Program-made: the position numbers and the translations under genes
Part shown: in pieces, positions 6,578-13,951 of the stretch
Numbering within the stretch: position 1 is the stretch's first letter
Layout: the number at the start of each line of letters is the position of its first letter
From: Tannerella sp.
GTDB taxonomy: Bacteria; Bacteroidota; Bacteroidia; Bacteroidales; Tannerellaceae
Reading direction: 5' to 3'
Assembly (NCBI GenBank): GCA_031277235.1
Contig: JAITMT010000225.1
Span: forward strand, 1-16,422
Length of the DNA stretch: 16,422 nucleotides
The notes under the pieces: generated by a model
Told to the model about the DNA's origin: nothing
Databases searched by the model: none
What the model saw: only the letters and a program-made list of their open reading frames with translations

Positions 6578-8047
6578 ATGAAATCAATAATTTACAGATC
6601 TGCCACAGTCATCCATATATTGCTGACATTGTTATATCTTGTATGGAGATATTCATATTCATTGAATTATGACCAACTCATTGTCTCGGTCATTTTTCTT
6701 TGGGTTGATGTCATCATGTGTTTTTCGGCGATCGTGTTTGTAATTTCCCTTTGGCGGAAGCCTTGTCCTCTGGCGCTTGATGAAAGTGAAAAACCGTTTT
6801 CGATTGATGTGTTTGTTCCGACCTACAGCGAAAGTTGCGAAATGCTCGAAACCACCCTGAAGCATTGCATCAACATGGATTACCCCCATCAAACCTTTTT
6901 ACTGGACGACGGCAACCGTCCGGAAATGAAATCGCTGGCAAAAACGCTTGGCGCGGGCTATTTTGCCAGAGAAAACAACGCGGGCGCCAAAGCCGGCAAT
7001 CTGAACAATGCCCTGCAGCATACGCAGGGAGAACTGATCGCCGTTTTGGACGCGGACTTCCGTCCCGAAAGGGAGTTTTTAACGCGGCTGGCAGCATTCT
7101 TTAACGACGGAAAGGTGGCGGTGGCGCAATCGCCTCAGCATTATTACAATACCGGCAGTTTCCAGCATCGGCGCATCTCCAAAAAGGAAATCTATTCCGA
7201 CCAGGACACGTTCATGCACTTAGTCCTTCCGGCACGGAACAACTGGAATGCGGCATACTGGATCGGCACCAACGCGCTCTTGCGCCGGGAAGCCATCCAA
7301 TCCATCGGCGGTTTCCCGACGGACAGCGTTACCGAAGATGTTCTTGCAAGTATGCTGCTGCACGGCAAAGGCTGGAAAACCGTCTATGTGGACGAACCCC
7401 TGGCTTACGGGCTTGCTCCCGCAACCGTATCCGAATATTTCGTGCAGCGGCTGCGCTGGGGAAAAGGAGCATTCCAGATATTGCGGTCGCACAATCCGCT
7501 GTTTCAAAAGGGACTCAGTTTCATGCAGCGGCTTTTCTATTTCTCGTCGGTCAGCCATTTTTTCGAGGGGGGCGTTAGAATTGTCTATTACCTTTTCCCC
7601 GCTTTTTTCTTTTTATTCGGGATTATGCCCATTGAACCCTATCCTCCCATCGTTGCAGGAATGCTTCTCTACTTCGGAGTCACGCGCCTGCTGCTGGAAG
7701 TGATCAGTAAAAAACGCATAAATTTTATGATGGACGAGGTTTATTCGGTTATCAAGTCGTTCATCTATCTGACGGCTCTGCCGGCATTCCTTTTCAACAA
7801 AAACATCCGTTTCCGGGTAACGCCCAAAGACGGCGGCACAACAATATCCATCCATGGATTGATCGGTCCGGCAGTGATTGCAGGATTAAATTTAGCCGCA
7901 ATTGCCGTGGTAATAACCCGTTTATCTGCGATGGCGCCGATGGGGATATTCGGATGGATTGTCTTCATCTGGTGCCTCTTTATCGGCAGTGTCGCTTTTA
8001 CCGCCTGTTATTATTGTCTCAAACCATTGATAAAAAAGTCAAAATGA
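6578..8047 (+). CDS. Cellulose-synthase-like family 2 glycosyltransferase, membrane protein
   Basis: 489 residues. Two N-terminal membrane helices (about 5-25 and 35-60) precede a cytosolic GT-A domain with all the hallmarks of processive beta-glycosyltransferases: Asp110-Asp111-Gly (UDP binding), Asp158-Ala-Asp160 (metal), Thr-Glu253-Asp254 (catalytic base) and Gln290-Arg-Leu-Arg-Trp294 (acceptor/product channel). C-terminal helices follow from about residue 320. There is no PilZ domain, so no sign of c-di-GMP control through one, and the protein is shorter than BcsA. It would use a nucleotide sugar to build and export a polysaccharide; the sugar is unknown. The ATG at 6578 is chosen over a TTG at 6572, which lies in the repeat. 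Its last four bases overlap the next gene (ATGA), so the two are translationally coupled. Confidence 0.85.
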   Translation: MKSIIYRSATVIHILLTLLYLVWRYSYSLNYDQLIVSVIFLWVDVIMCFSAIVFVISLWRKPCPLALDESEKPFSIDVFVPTYSESCEMLETTLKHCINMDYPHQTFLLDDGNRPEMKSLAKTLGAGYFARENNAGAKAGNLNNALQHTQGELIAVLDADFRPEREFLTRLAAFFNDGKVAVAQSPQHYYNTGSFQHRRISKKEIYSDQDTFMHLVLPARNNWNAAYWIGTNALLRREAIQSIGGFPTDSVTEDVLASMLLHGKGWKTVYVDEPLAYGLAPATVSEYFVQRLRWGKGAFQILRSHNPLFQKGLSFMQRLFYFSSVSHFFEGGVRIVYYLFPAFFFLFGIMPIEPYPPIVAGMLLYFGVTRLLLEVISKKRINFMMDEVYSVIKSFIYLTALPAFLFNKNIRFRVTPKDGGTTISIHGLIGPAVIAGLNLAAIAVVITRLSAMAPMGIFGWIVFIWCLFIGSVAFTACYYCLKPLIKKSK

Positions 8048-9834
8048 AGAAAGTATTTAAAACTGTATCGGGAATTTGCCTTACTTTAGCGCTTTGCTGC
8101 TGCAGCAAGCCGAAAGAAGTGAAGATTACCCTTTCCGGTTTATGTCCGGTAACCATCCCTGCCGAACCGGCGGATTCTATTATCGAGATAAAAAACTGGA
8201 TAGCGATTGGTCCGTTTGAGTTTCAGCCCCTTTTTACAGACCCTGCCAAAACATTTTTCCGCAAAGACCTGAAACGGTATGGAATCAAGGAAGGTGCTGT
8301 TGACGAAGCCGCTCTCGAAAAACTGCAAAAAAAAGGCGTAAATGTGTTTTTGATGGAATCGCCTCCGCCGGTAAGATTATTCGAATATGTTTGGAAAAAC
8401 GCTCCCAAAAAGAGTAATTTTTATCTGGTTACCCGGATTTATTCAGCAGAAAAACAAGAAGTTACACTTATCGCTGACGGTTCTTACAGTTATGCGATGT
8501 GGCTTAACGGAGAAAAATTGGTGGAAGAAAGAGTCAAGTACAATATCAATAAGGCGGGCAACCGGTTTATCAATGTTTCGCTGAAGAAAGGCGAAAATAT
8601 CCTGTCCGTAAAAATCAACAGGGGAACAAATATGCGTTCATGGGATTTGATTACCGTCCTGACGTCGCGCCGGGAAGCCCAAAGAATATTCCGGGTCAAC
8701 TATGCAGCGGATTTTGCGGTTAATCCGATCATCAACCATTCGCTTGAAGTTTATGCCGGACCCTATTCGAGCGGAAAGGTTGAAATCAGGAATGATAAGG
8801 GTGAAACCGTTGCCGGCGGCTCTTTTGACAATCAAAATACGAACGGTCAACCTTTTGCCGTTTCAGACCTTAAAAAACTCGAAGCCGGATTTTACAAAAC
8901 GATTCTCACTGTTGGCGGGGAAAAACTTGAAGAGATGATTTATAAAGGGGATTATCCCGGATTTGTGAAAAAAATGAAAGCGGCTGTTGCTACCGTCAAT
9001 CAGGACAGTCTGTATATCAATGATCTGACCGCAGCCATGCAAAGAGTAGATTATTTGAACGGCAAGCCCGGAGATTCCAATTCGCCGGGCGAAACACGTT
9101 TCCTCAATCGAAACAGGGTGTTTTGGGGATATTCCTTAAACAGGATGCTTCAAAAAGATGTCCTGACGCAACTGATGACTTATACGGATGAAAATAACGA
9201 TCCCGGAATTTTTATTTTTCATACCGGAAACAGGCAGCAGAAAGTTCCTCTGGTTATTATCGTTCCATCGGGCTTGGAAGGAAATTCGATGATAGAAGAT
9301 TGGTACACAAGCAATCTCGACCAGATAGAGACCGATAATGCGCTTGCGGATGAATACGGGTTTGCGGTAGCCTGGATTTATGCCGGAGGAAAGAAGTATT
9401 CGGACGATAAAACCGAACAAGAAATTACAGCCATCATTGACCGGTTGAGTTCTGAAGGATTGATTGACGGCAAAAGAATATTTATAACAGGAGATTGTGA
9501 AGGGGGCAGGAGGGCTTTATTGCAACTTGCAGCCACGCCAAACAGATACGCCGGTTGTGCCGTATCGGGTCCCGTTACAATTTTAGAAGATATCAACGAA
9601 TCGCCCATTGATTTGCTGCCTCAAATGGGCAAAGTTCCGATATTTATAGAACATGGCGTGGACGACAACATCGTGCCGATTGAAAATTCCTTCCGGTTTT
9701 ATGCCGAGGCGCAGAAATTAGATTTACCGGTTGAATTTGTCGAGGTAGGCGGCAGTCATGTAAGCATTTCAAAAGACAATCATAGGGCTTTGTTTGAATT
9801 TTTCAGCCGGATGGAGCATAGTCATAAAAAATAA
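8044..9834 (+). CDS. Lipoprotein with C-terminal alpha/beta-hydrolase (esterase-like) domain and Cys at the nucleophile position
   Basis: 596 residues. The start at 8044 gives a lipoprotein signal ending in LALCCCSK and overlaps the glycosyltransferase stop by 4 bp. Residues about 45-230 look like a beta-rich, jelly-roll type domain (NWIAIGPFEFQ; later GSYSYAMWLNGEKLVEE, as in PA14/GH2-like accessory modules). Residues about 390-596 are an alpha/beta hydrolase: PLVIIVPSG strand, nucleophile elbow Gly483-Asp-Cys485-Glu-Gly-Gly, acid in HGVDD (Asp540 or 541) and His572 in GGSH. In most relatives the elbow has Ser; Cys is seen in dienelactone hydrolase-type enzymes. The coupling to a polysaccharide synthase suggests a periplasmic or outer-membrane esterase acting on the glycan, but a degraded or non-catalytic hydrolase is also possible. 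Confidence 0.75.
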   Translation: MKKVFKTVSGICLTLALCCCSKPKEVKITLSGLCPVTIPAEPADSIIEIKNWIAIGPFEFQPLFTDPAKTFFRKDLKRYGIKEGAVDEAALEKLQKKGVNVFLMESPPPVRLFEYVWKNAPKKSNFYLVTRIYSAEKQEVTLIADGSYSYAMWLNGEKLVEERVKYNINKAGNRFINVSLKKGENILSVKINRGTNMRSWDLITVLTSRREAQRIFRVNYAADFAVNPIINHSLEVYAGPYSSGKVEIRNDKGETVAGGSFDNQNTNGQPFAVSDLKKLEAGFYKTILTVGGEKLEEMIYKGDYPGFVKKMKAAVATVNQDSLYINDLTAAMQRVDYLNGKPGDSNSPGETRFLNRNRVFWGYSLNRMLQKDVLTQLMTYTDENNDPGIFIFHTGNRQQKVPLVIIVPSGLEGNSMIEDWYTSNLDQIETDNALADEYGFAVAWIYAGGKKYSDDKTEQEITAIIDRLSSEGLIDGKRIFITGDCEGGRRALLQLAATPNRYAGCAVSGPVTILEDINESPIDLLPQMGKVPIFIEHGVDDNIVPIENSFRFYAEAQKLDLPVEFVEVGGSHVSISKDNHRALFEFFSRMEHSHKK

Positions 9835-9891
9835 ATTGATAAATACTTTTACGTTTTTTTCCTACCCGTAACCCGACCGCTTCGCATCTCC

Positions 9892-9910
9892 CTCCCAAGA
9901 GGGGAAATTC
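9892..9910 (+). repeat. Short palindrome-type repeat in the 9835-10031 intergenic gap
   Basis: CTCCCAAGAGGGGAAATTC has a CTCCC/GGGG core that can pair, preceded by CCTACCCGTAACCC. It matches 17 of 19 bases of a segment inside the methyltransferase gene (10487-10505), and the first 36 bases of the window look similar. The rest of this 197-bp gap holds AT-rich DNA and the downstream promoter. Confidence 0.6.
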
Positions 9911-10018
9911 CGGAATGAAAACAACAGTAAAATCCATACAACATTACCAATTCCTTTTTTTTGACGCTGTTACCCCGAAACAAATTCATTTTTTTTTATA
10001 AAAAACACAAAAATTCAC

Positions 10019-10026
10019 TACATTTG
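10019..10026 (+). promoter_or_regulatory. Bacteroidota -7 promoter box (TACATTTG) for the methyltransferase
   Basis: It matches the TAnnTTTG consensus exactly and ends 5 bp before the ATG at 10032, so transcription would start at or within a few bases of the start codon. The -33 region is only a T-run, without a clear TTTG. Confidence 0.6.
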
Positions 10027-10031
10027 CATCC

Positions 10032-11255
10032 ATGCAATGCAACGAAGTTTTTAAAAAGTTTGTGGTCGAACATGCCGGCGACGACGTAAATACATTAATA
10101 CTCAATGCTTCGCGCTATAAGGATGTTGACGTCAAACCGGCGGCGGAGCAAATCGCGGCGCGCAGGGTTATCCGGGAAAAATTGCCGGAATGGCATGACA
10201 ATCCCGATTTGTTTTTCCCCTCCGTCACAGCCGCCGAACAGTGCTCGTCCGAACTGACGGCGCACTACAAACAACGATTTGTCAATGAGGAAGATACCGT
10301 TTACGACCTGACGGGAGGTTTGGGCGTGGACACGTATTATTTCGCCCAAAAAGCCAAGCAAGTCGTTTATATAGAGCGAAATAAGAAATATTGCGAAGCG
10401 GCGTCCCATAATTTCCAAATCCTGCAAGCCAACAATATCAAAGTCATAAACGCTGACAGTCAAATCTTTATAAACCACCCCTACCCCTCCCATGAAGGGA
10501 AATTCAACTACACTCTAAACACTAAAAACTACACACTATACCTCGATCCTTCACGGAGAAACGCCGCCAACAAACGCCTGTACGCACTGGAAGACTGCGA
10601 ACCCGACTTGTCCAAAATATGGTCGGACTTGCGGAAAATTGCGGACAAAATCATCGTCAAACTCTCGCCGATGCTGGATATCAGCCACATCGTGGAGAAA
10701 CTTCCGGGAATTTCCGAAATCCACATCGTTTCCGTCCGCAACGATTGCAAGGAAGTGATTGCAATAGCGGAAAACCGGGAAAATATTTCCGTTAAAATAT
10801 TTTGCATCAACTATTTATCCGACAAATCGGAACAAACTTTCACCTATTTTTGGAATGAGGAAAAAACGGCGGAAATCCGCTGCACTTCGGAAATCAAAAA
10901 ATATCTCTACGAACCCAACGCTTCCATCCTGAAGGCAGGCGCCTACAAGTCTGTTGCCCGGCAATTGAATCTCGAGAAACTGCATCCGGGCAGCCATCTC
11001 TACACTTCGGACGAGGCAATGCGCGATTTTCCCGGTAGAATATTTCAGGTAATAGAAATGTATCCCTTTCACAATCAAGCCTGTAAGGAATTGACAGCCG
11101 CCGTCGCCAAAGCCAACATCACCGTCCGCAATTTTCCCCTCTCCGCCGAAGCGCTGAAAAAACGCCTGAAAATCCGGGATGGCGGCGATATCTATCTGTT
11201 TGCCACCACCTTACAGGATATCCGGAAAGTCTTGATACGCTGCGTGAAAGCCTAA
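10032..11255 (+). CDS. Class I SAM-dependent methyltransferase with THUMP-like C-terminal domain
   Basis: 407 residues, cytosolic. The SAM-binding core starts with motif I at YDLTGGLGVDTYYF (91-104), then motif II VVYIERNKKYCE (111-122), and the catalytic-loop-like segment YLDPSRRN (170-177), as in nucleic-acid or rRNA methyltransferase relatives. The C-terminal 120 residues (YLYEPNASILKAGAYK onward, ending with GGDIYLFAT) match the THUMP-like domain found in Bacteroidota and other bacteria. The substrate is not established; RNA is likely from the family. An unusual stretch of about 20 residues (148-167) just before the DPSRR motif is encoded by repeat-like DNA (10487-10505 and following) and looks like an in-frame insertion in a loop. 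The ATG at 10032 fits the promoter. Confidence 0.85.
   Translation: MQCNEVFKKFVVEHAGDDVNTLILNASRYKDVDVKPAAEQIAARRVIREKLPEWHDNPDLFFPSVTAAEQCSSELTAHYKQRFVNEEDTVYDLTGGLGVDTYYFAQKAKQVVYIERNKKYCEAASHNFQILQANNIKVINADSQIFINHPYPSHEGKFNYTLNTKNYTLYLDPSRRNAANKRLYALEDCEPDLSKIWSDLRKIADKIIVKLSPMLDISHIVEKLPGISEIHIVSVRNDCKEVIAIAENRENISVKIFCINYLSDKSEQTFTYFWNEEKTAEIRCTSEIKKYLYEPNASILKAGAYKSVARQLNLEKLHPGSHLYTSDEAMRDFPGRIFQVIEMYPFHNQACKELTAAVAKANITVRNFPLSAEALKKRLKIRDGGDIYLFATTLQDIRKVLIRCVKA
10487..10505 (+). repeat. Palindromic repeat inserted in frame in the methyltransferase gene
   Basis: CTCCCATGAAGGGAAATTC matches the intergenic copy at 9892-9910 at 17 of 19 positions and is preceded by CACCCCTACCC. Just after it comes a low-complexity stretch (ACTACACTCTAAACACTAA type). 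The reading frame stays open across it. Confidence 0.55.
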
Positions 11256-11369
11256 GTTTTTGCTTTTGCAGCAAGGATTTGAGCAAGGCGATTTGTTCGT
11301 CTTTGGCGGCAATCAATTTTTTATAATTTTTTTTCTGACTTTTGTGCAAATTTCTAAATCCCAAGCATG

Positions 11370-11558
11370 AAAAAGAATGAAATTTCAGTGTAAAAGTCTC
11401 AAATTTCATATAAAAACATTCAAATTTCATTGAAAAAGACTCAAATTTGAGTGTAAAAGAGTGAAATTTCAGTCAAAAAAACTTAAATTTGAGACAAAAA
11501 GGATGAAATTTCATTGAAAAAGTCTCAATTTTGAGTATAAAAGGATGAGATTTGAAAA
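11370..11558. repeat. Tandem 21-bp repeat, nine units, with phased A-tracts
   Basis: The gene-free gap 11256-11692 is dominated by nine consecutive 21-bp units starting at 11370, 11391, 11412, 11433, 11454, 11475, 11496, 11517 and 11538. Each has an A4-A7 or TAAAA run at its start and a core based on AAATTT about 10.5 bp later, flanked by TG/CA or CTC/GAG to give small palindromes such as CTCAAATTTGAG and TGAAATTTCA. No unit has changed length. Both strands carry stop codons within the array, so it does not encode a long protein as it stands. Confidence 0.9.
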
Positions 11559-11569
11559 AAGAGTACGTC

Positions 11570-11590
11570 ATGCTGAACTTGTTTCAGCAT
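11570..11590. repeat. Short inverted repeat of the ATGCTGAA...TTCAGCAT type
   Basis: ATGCTGAA and TTCAGCAT (8-bp arms) surround a 5-base loop, with GCATCTCCCGTATGATTC following. Translated, it gives the MLNLFQHL peptide, familiar to me as a dispersed repeat that turns up as spurious protein in many bacterial genomes. It is probably an interspersed repeat rather than a gene part. Confidence 0.5.
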
Positions 11591-11640
11591 CTCCCGTATG
11601 ATTCGGGGATTGCGGGTCACGTCCGTAATGATTTAATGAT

Positions 11641-11676
11641 CAAAAAAATATCCCGCCCAATTCACATTGGACGGGA
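11641..11676 (-). terminator. Intrinsic terminator of the 160-residue hypothetical gene
   Basis: On the - strand an 11-bp stem (TCCCGTCCAAT with ATTGGGCGGGA, one G-T pair) and a GTGA loop is followed by TATTTTTTTG. It lies 17 bp after the stop codon of the gene at 11693-12175. Confidence 0.85.
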
Positions 11677-11692
11677 CCTCAAAATTACAAAA

Positions 11693-12175
11693 TTATTGCG
11701 TTTCGCCGATACGCGGTTTGTAGGGTTTCCTGCTAAACCGCGTTTTCAGGTCTTCGTAAACGGGACCTGCGGTGGCAACGCCTTTCGAGGCGGCTTCCTT
11801 GACGCTTCCGTAATACAGCATTGCCGCAACGAGCGCCTCGCTGCCGGCAAGAGTAGCGGTGTCCGAAAGGTCGGAGGCAAGTTGGGAGGCGAGGTTTTGC
11901 AGCGGATCGAGCGACACGGCGACCGCTTCGTCCTTCGCAAATTCCGTCACGTCCATGTACGCGGGTGCAAATTCGGGATTCGTGTCCAGATAGGATTTCA
12001 CCTTCTGTACCGTGGCGACGGTTTTGTCGCCCATTTTGAACAGGCTCTGTTTCTGTTCCACCGTCAACGCCATCAGATAGGGCGCCAGCGCTGTTTTGCA
12101 TTCCTGCAATTTTTGGGATACCTCCGCGATTACGCTTGCGGGTATCTCGATGCTGAGTTGGTTGTTGATACTCAT
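11693..12175 (-). CDS. Conserved hypothetical protein of Bacteroidota type
   Basis: 160 residues, mostly helical, with no signal peptide or membrane helix, hence cytosolic. The pattern MALTVEQKQSLFKMGDKTVA, then PAYMDVTEF, then a segment with SEALVAAMLYYGSVK and VYEDLKTRF, agrees with a small protein family I have seen often in Bacteroidota genomes without assigned function. Start at 12175; it is preceded by an AT-rich stretch with TAATTTTT at 12193-12200 as a weak -7 candidate, and followed by a good terminator. A long open frame on the opposite strand (11552-12289) is its shadow. Confidence 0.8.
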   Translation of the reverse strand: MSINNQLSIEIPASVIAEVSQKLQECKTALAPYLMALTVEQKQSLFKMGDKTVATVQKVKSYLDTNPEFAPAYMDVTEFAKDEAVAVSLDPLQNLASQLASDLSDTATLAGSEALVAAMLYYGSVKEAASKGVATAGPVYEDLKTRFSRKPYKPRIGETQ

Positions 12176-12217
12176 AAGATTTTTATTTTTAAAAAAATTA
12201 GTAATTGCTTTTTTTTA

Positions 12218-12250
12218 AACTCTAACAGGGGTCGGAACCCTGTTAGAGTT
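12218..12250. repeat. Perfect 13-bp-arm inverted repeat
   Basis: AACTCTAACAGGG and CCCTGTTAGAGTT with a 7-base loop, in the gap between two - strand genes. There is no U-run on the exit side for - strand transcription, so it is not a textbook terminator; it may be a dispersed palindrome that serves as an RNA end or stabiliser. Confidence 0.7.
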
Positions 12251-12271
12251 AGGATAGGGATTTTTGCTTTT

Positions 12272-13909
12272 TCAATGTTTAATAATTAATGTTTCCTGTG
12301 CGGTGTTTTCACCGTCGGAAACGATGACTTTGTAAATGCCATTCGGAAATGACGATGTGGATATATTGAATTTATTGCCTTGCTGTTTTTCGCTATATAC
12401 CGCAGTCCCCGACATGTTTATGATTTGTATTGTATAAACCGGTACTGTCCTGCTTGCCGGATCAATACTGTTGTCAATAACATCAACAGTAACATTTGAG
12501 GATGCAGGGTTGGGAGAGAGTTTCTGTTCTATCATGGCAACCATTGTTAATGTTCCCGCGTTAATGCCGATGTATTTTGTTACAGTCGTATTTCCGAATG
12601 CAACTTCCAGGACATAGGTGTATGCCGCTGTTCCCGGTGTTGCCTTAATGACCAGGGATTGTGTGTTGCTGAACGTTTTTCCGGTCTGCGGTAGCGCCGG
12701 TGACCCTGACTGGCTGAGTGTCCAGTAAAAAGTACCCGATGCAGGAGAACAGGAGAATTCGGGAAAATAGGAACCGGCGGAATTATTGGCTATGAGATCC
12801 GGACCGGTTATGGACAGGGTGTTGCCCACAAACAGATTCTTTCTTACCACTTCCGTACTGCCTGCATTGATTGATACCCAGGTTGCTCCGGCCGAAATAA
12901 CCTGAAAAGTACCGGAATTGCCCGAGGTCGAAATCGGAGTCAGGGTCCTGCTGCATCCCCAAGTAAAACCGGCTGGAGCATCGGATACGGTGAAAGTAAC
13001 AGTAGAACCGGAACAGGCGGTGGAGGGACCGGTGATAACAGGCGGAATCATCGGCGTGATAACCGTTACAGGTGGTGTACTGTGGGGTGATGTACCGGTA
13101 GCATTTACAGCTACGACCGTAAGACTGTATTGGGTATTCGGATTCAGTGTAAGCGCAGTACTTGTACTTGATGATGGTATATTGTCTTTTATAAGGGTGC
13201 TCTTATTATCATACACTTGATACTTGGTTGGCGATCCTGATGATGCACCCCAGGACAATGTACATCCTGTCGTTGTTATATTACCGGCTATTACATTTGT
13301 CGGGGCAGAGGGAGGTGATTGCTGCGTATAGGTTATTACAAGCCTGGCGTCCGATAGATAAACGCCACTGGTATTTTCGGAAGAATGCCGTAATGAAATG
13401 GCCAGGGGTAGATTGTTGCGACGATATTCGGCAACTGTATCTTTATTAATAGATACCGAAATGTTTGATTCGTTAGTTGTAAAACTTTTCGTAGCAAGTA
13501 ACGTATTCATACTACTGTTACCAAAATAAGAATATACATCTGAAGCATGAGAAGACATACTTGGTATTGGAAGTGTGAATAAACTTATTTTTACAGATTG
13601 ATTGTAAGGCGACCCATTTCCGGAATTAAATATCAATGTAACTGCCGTTATACCGTCAAAAACAGATAAAGGTATATTATCCATATCAAAAACCCAAAAG
13701 CCTCGCCCAATTTCTCCACCGCTTACGCCACTCAAATTACCCACTACTGTTGATGAGTAGTGTTGAAAACTATATACTGGTACCAGGTCATTCGGATTAT
13801 TACAATTAACTCCACCAAATGACGCACTATTGTTAACAGTCTGTGACGACTGACTGAATACAGGAAAATAAATTCCTGAAAATAGGAACAAAAATAAAAG
13901 ATTTTTCAT
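12272..13909 (-). CDS. Secreted multidomain surface protein with fibronectin type III domain and T9SS sorting tail
   Basis: 545 residues. Signal peptide MKNLLFLFLFSGIYFPVFSQ; residues about 25-195 resemble a DNRLRE/CBM96-like beta-sandwich (FWVFDMDNIP, AVTLIFNSG, DARLVITYT); 200-285 an FN3 domain (PPSAPTNV, LNPNTQYSLTVVAVN); 290-440 PKD/Ig-like repeats (ITGPSTACSGSTVTFTVS). The last 80 residues are a type A T9SS sorting domain: KLSPNPASSNVTV, then FPNGIYKVIVSDG and a Lys-His end. It would cross the outer membrane by the type IX system and be anchored or released; its ligand is unknown. It lies 42 bp downstream of the beta-barrel gene and may be in the same transcript. The 5' leader has AAGGAT close to the ATG. 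Confidence 0.85.
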   Translation of the reverse strand: MKNLLFLFLFSGIYFPVFSQSSQTVNNSASFGGVNCNNPNDLVPVYSFQHYSSTVVGNLSGVSGGEIGRGFWVFDMDNIPLSVFDGITAVTLIFNSGNGSPYNQSVKISLFTLPIPSMSSHASDVYSYFGNSSMNTLLATKSFTTNESNISVSINKDTVAEYRRNNLPLAISLRHSSENTSGVYLSDARLVITYTQQSPPSAPTNVIAGNITTTGCTLSWGASSGSPTKYQVYDNKSTLIKDNIPSSSTSTALTLNPNTQYSLTVVAVNATGTSPHSTPPVTVITPMIPPVITGPSTACSGSTVTFTVSDAPAGFTWGCSRTLTPISTSGNSGTFQVISAGATWVSINAGSTEVVRKNLFVGNTLSITGPDLIANNSAGSYFPEFSCSPASGTFYWTLSQSGSPALPQTGKTFSNTQSLVIKATPGTAAYTYVLEVAFGNTTVTKYIGINAGTLTMVAMIEQKLSPNPASSNVTVDVIDNSIDPASRTVPVYTIQIINMSGTAVYSEKQQGNKFNISTSSFPNGIYKVIVSDGENTAQETLIIKH

Positions 13910-13951
13910 ATCCTTAAACGATTAAAATGTTATAATTTTTTTAGAAAACAG

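Noticed and set aside
7248..7703. A 151-codon + strand frame inside the glycosyltransferase
   Set aside because: It overlaps the catalytic region of a well-supported gene in another frame and has biased, Cys/Ser/Arg-rich composition typical of shadow frames.
11370..11558. Possible CRISPR array
   Set aside because: Units are contiguous 21-mers with no unique spacers, diverge throughout, and no cas gene is near.
11552..12289. A 245-codon open frame on the + strand
   Set aside because: It is antisense to the 160-residue conserved gene at 11693-12175, which has a recognisable sequence pattern and its own terminator; the first residues come from a dispersed short repeat.
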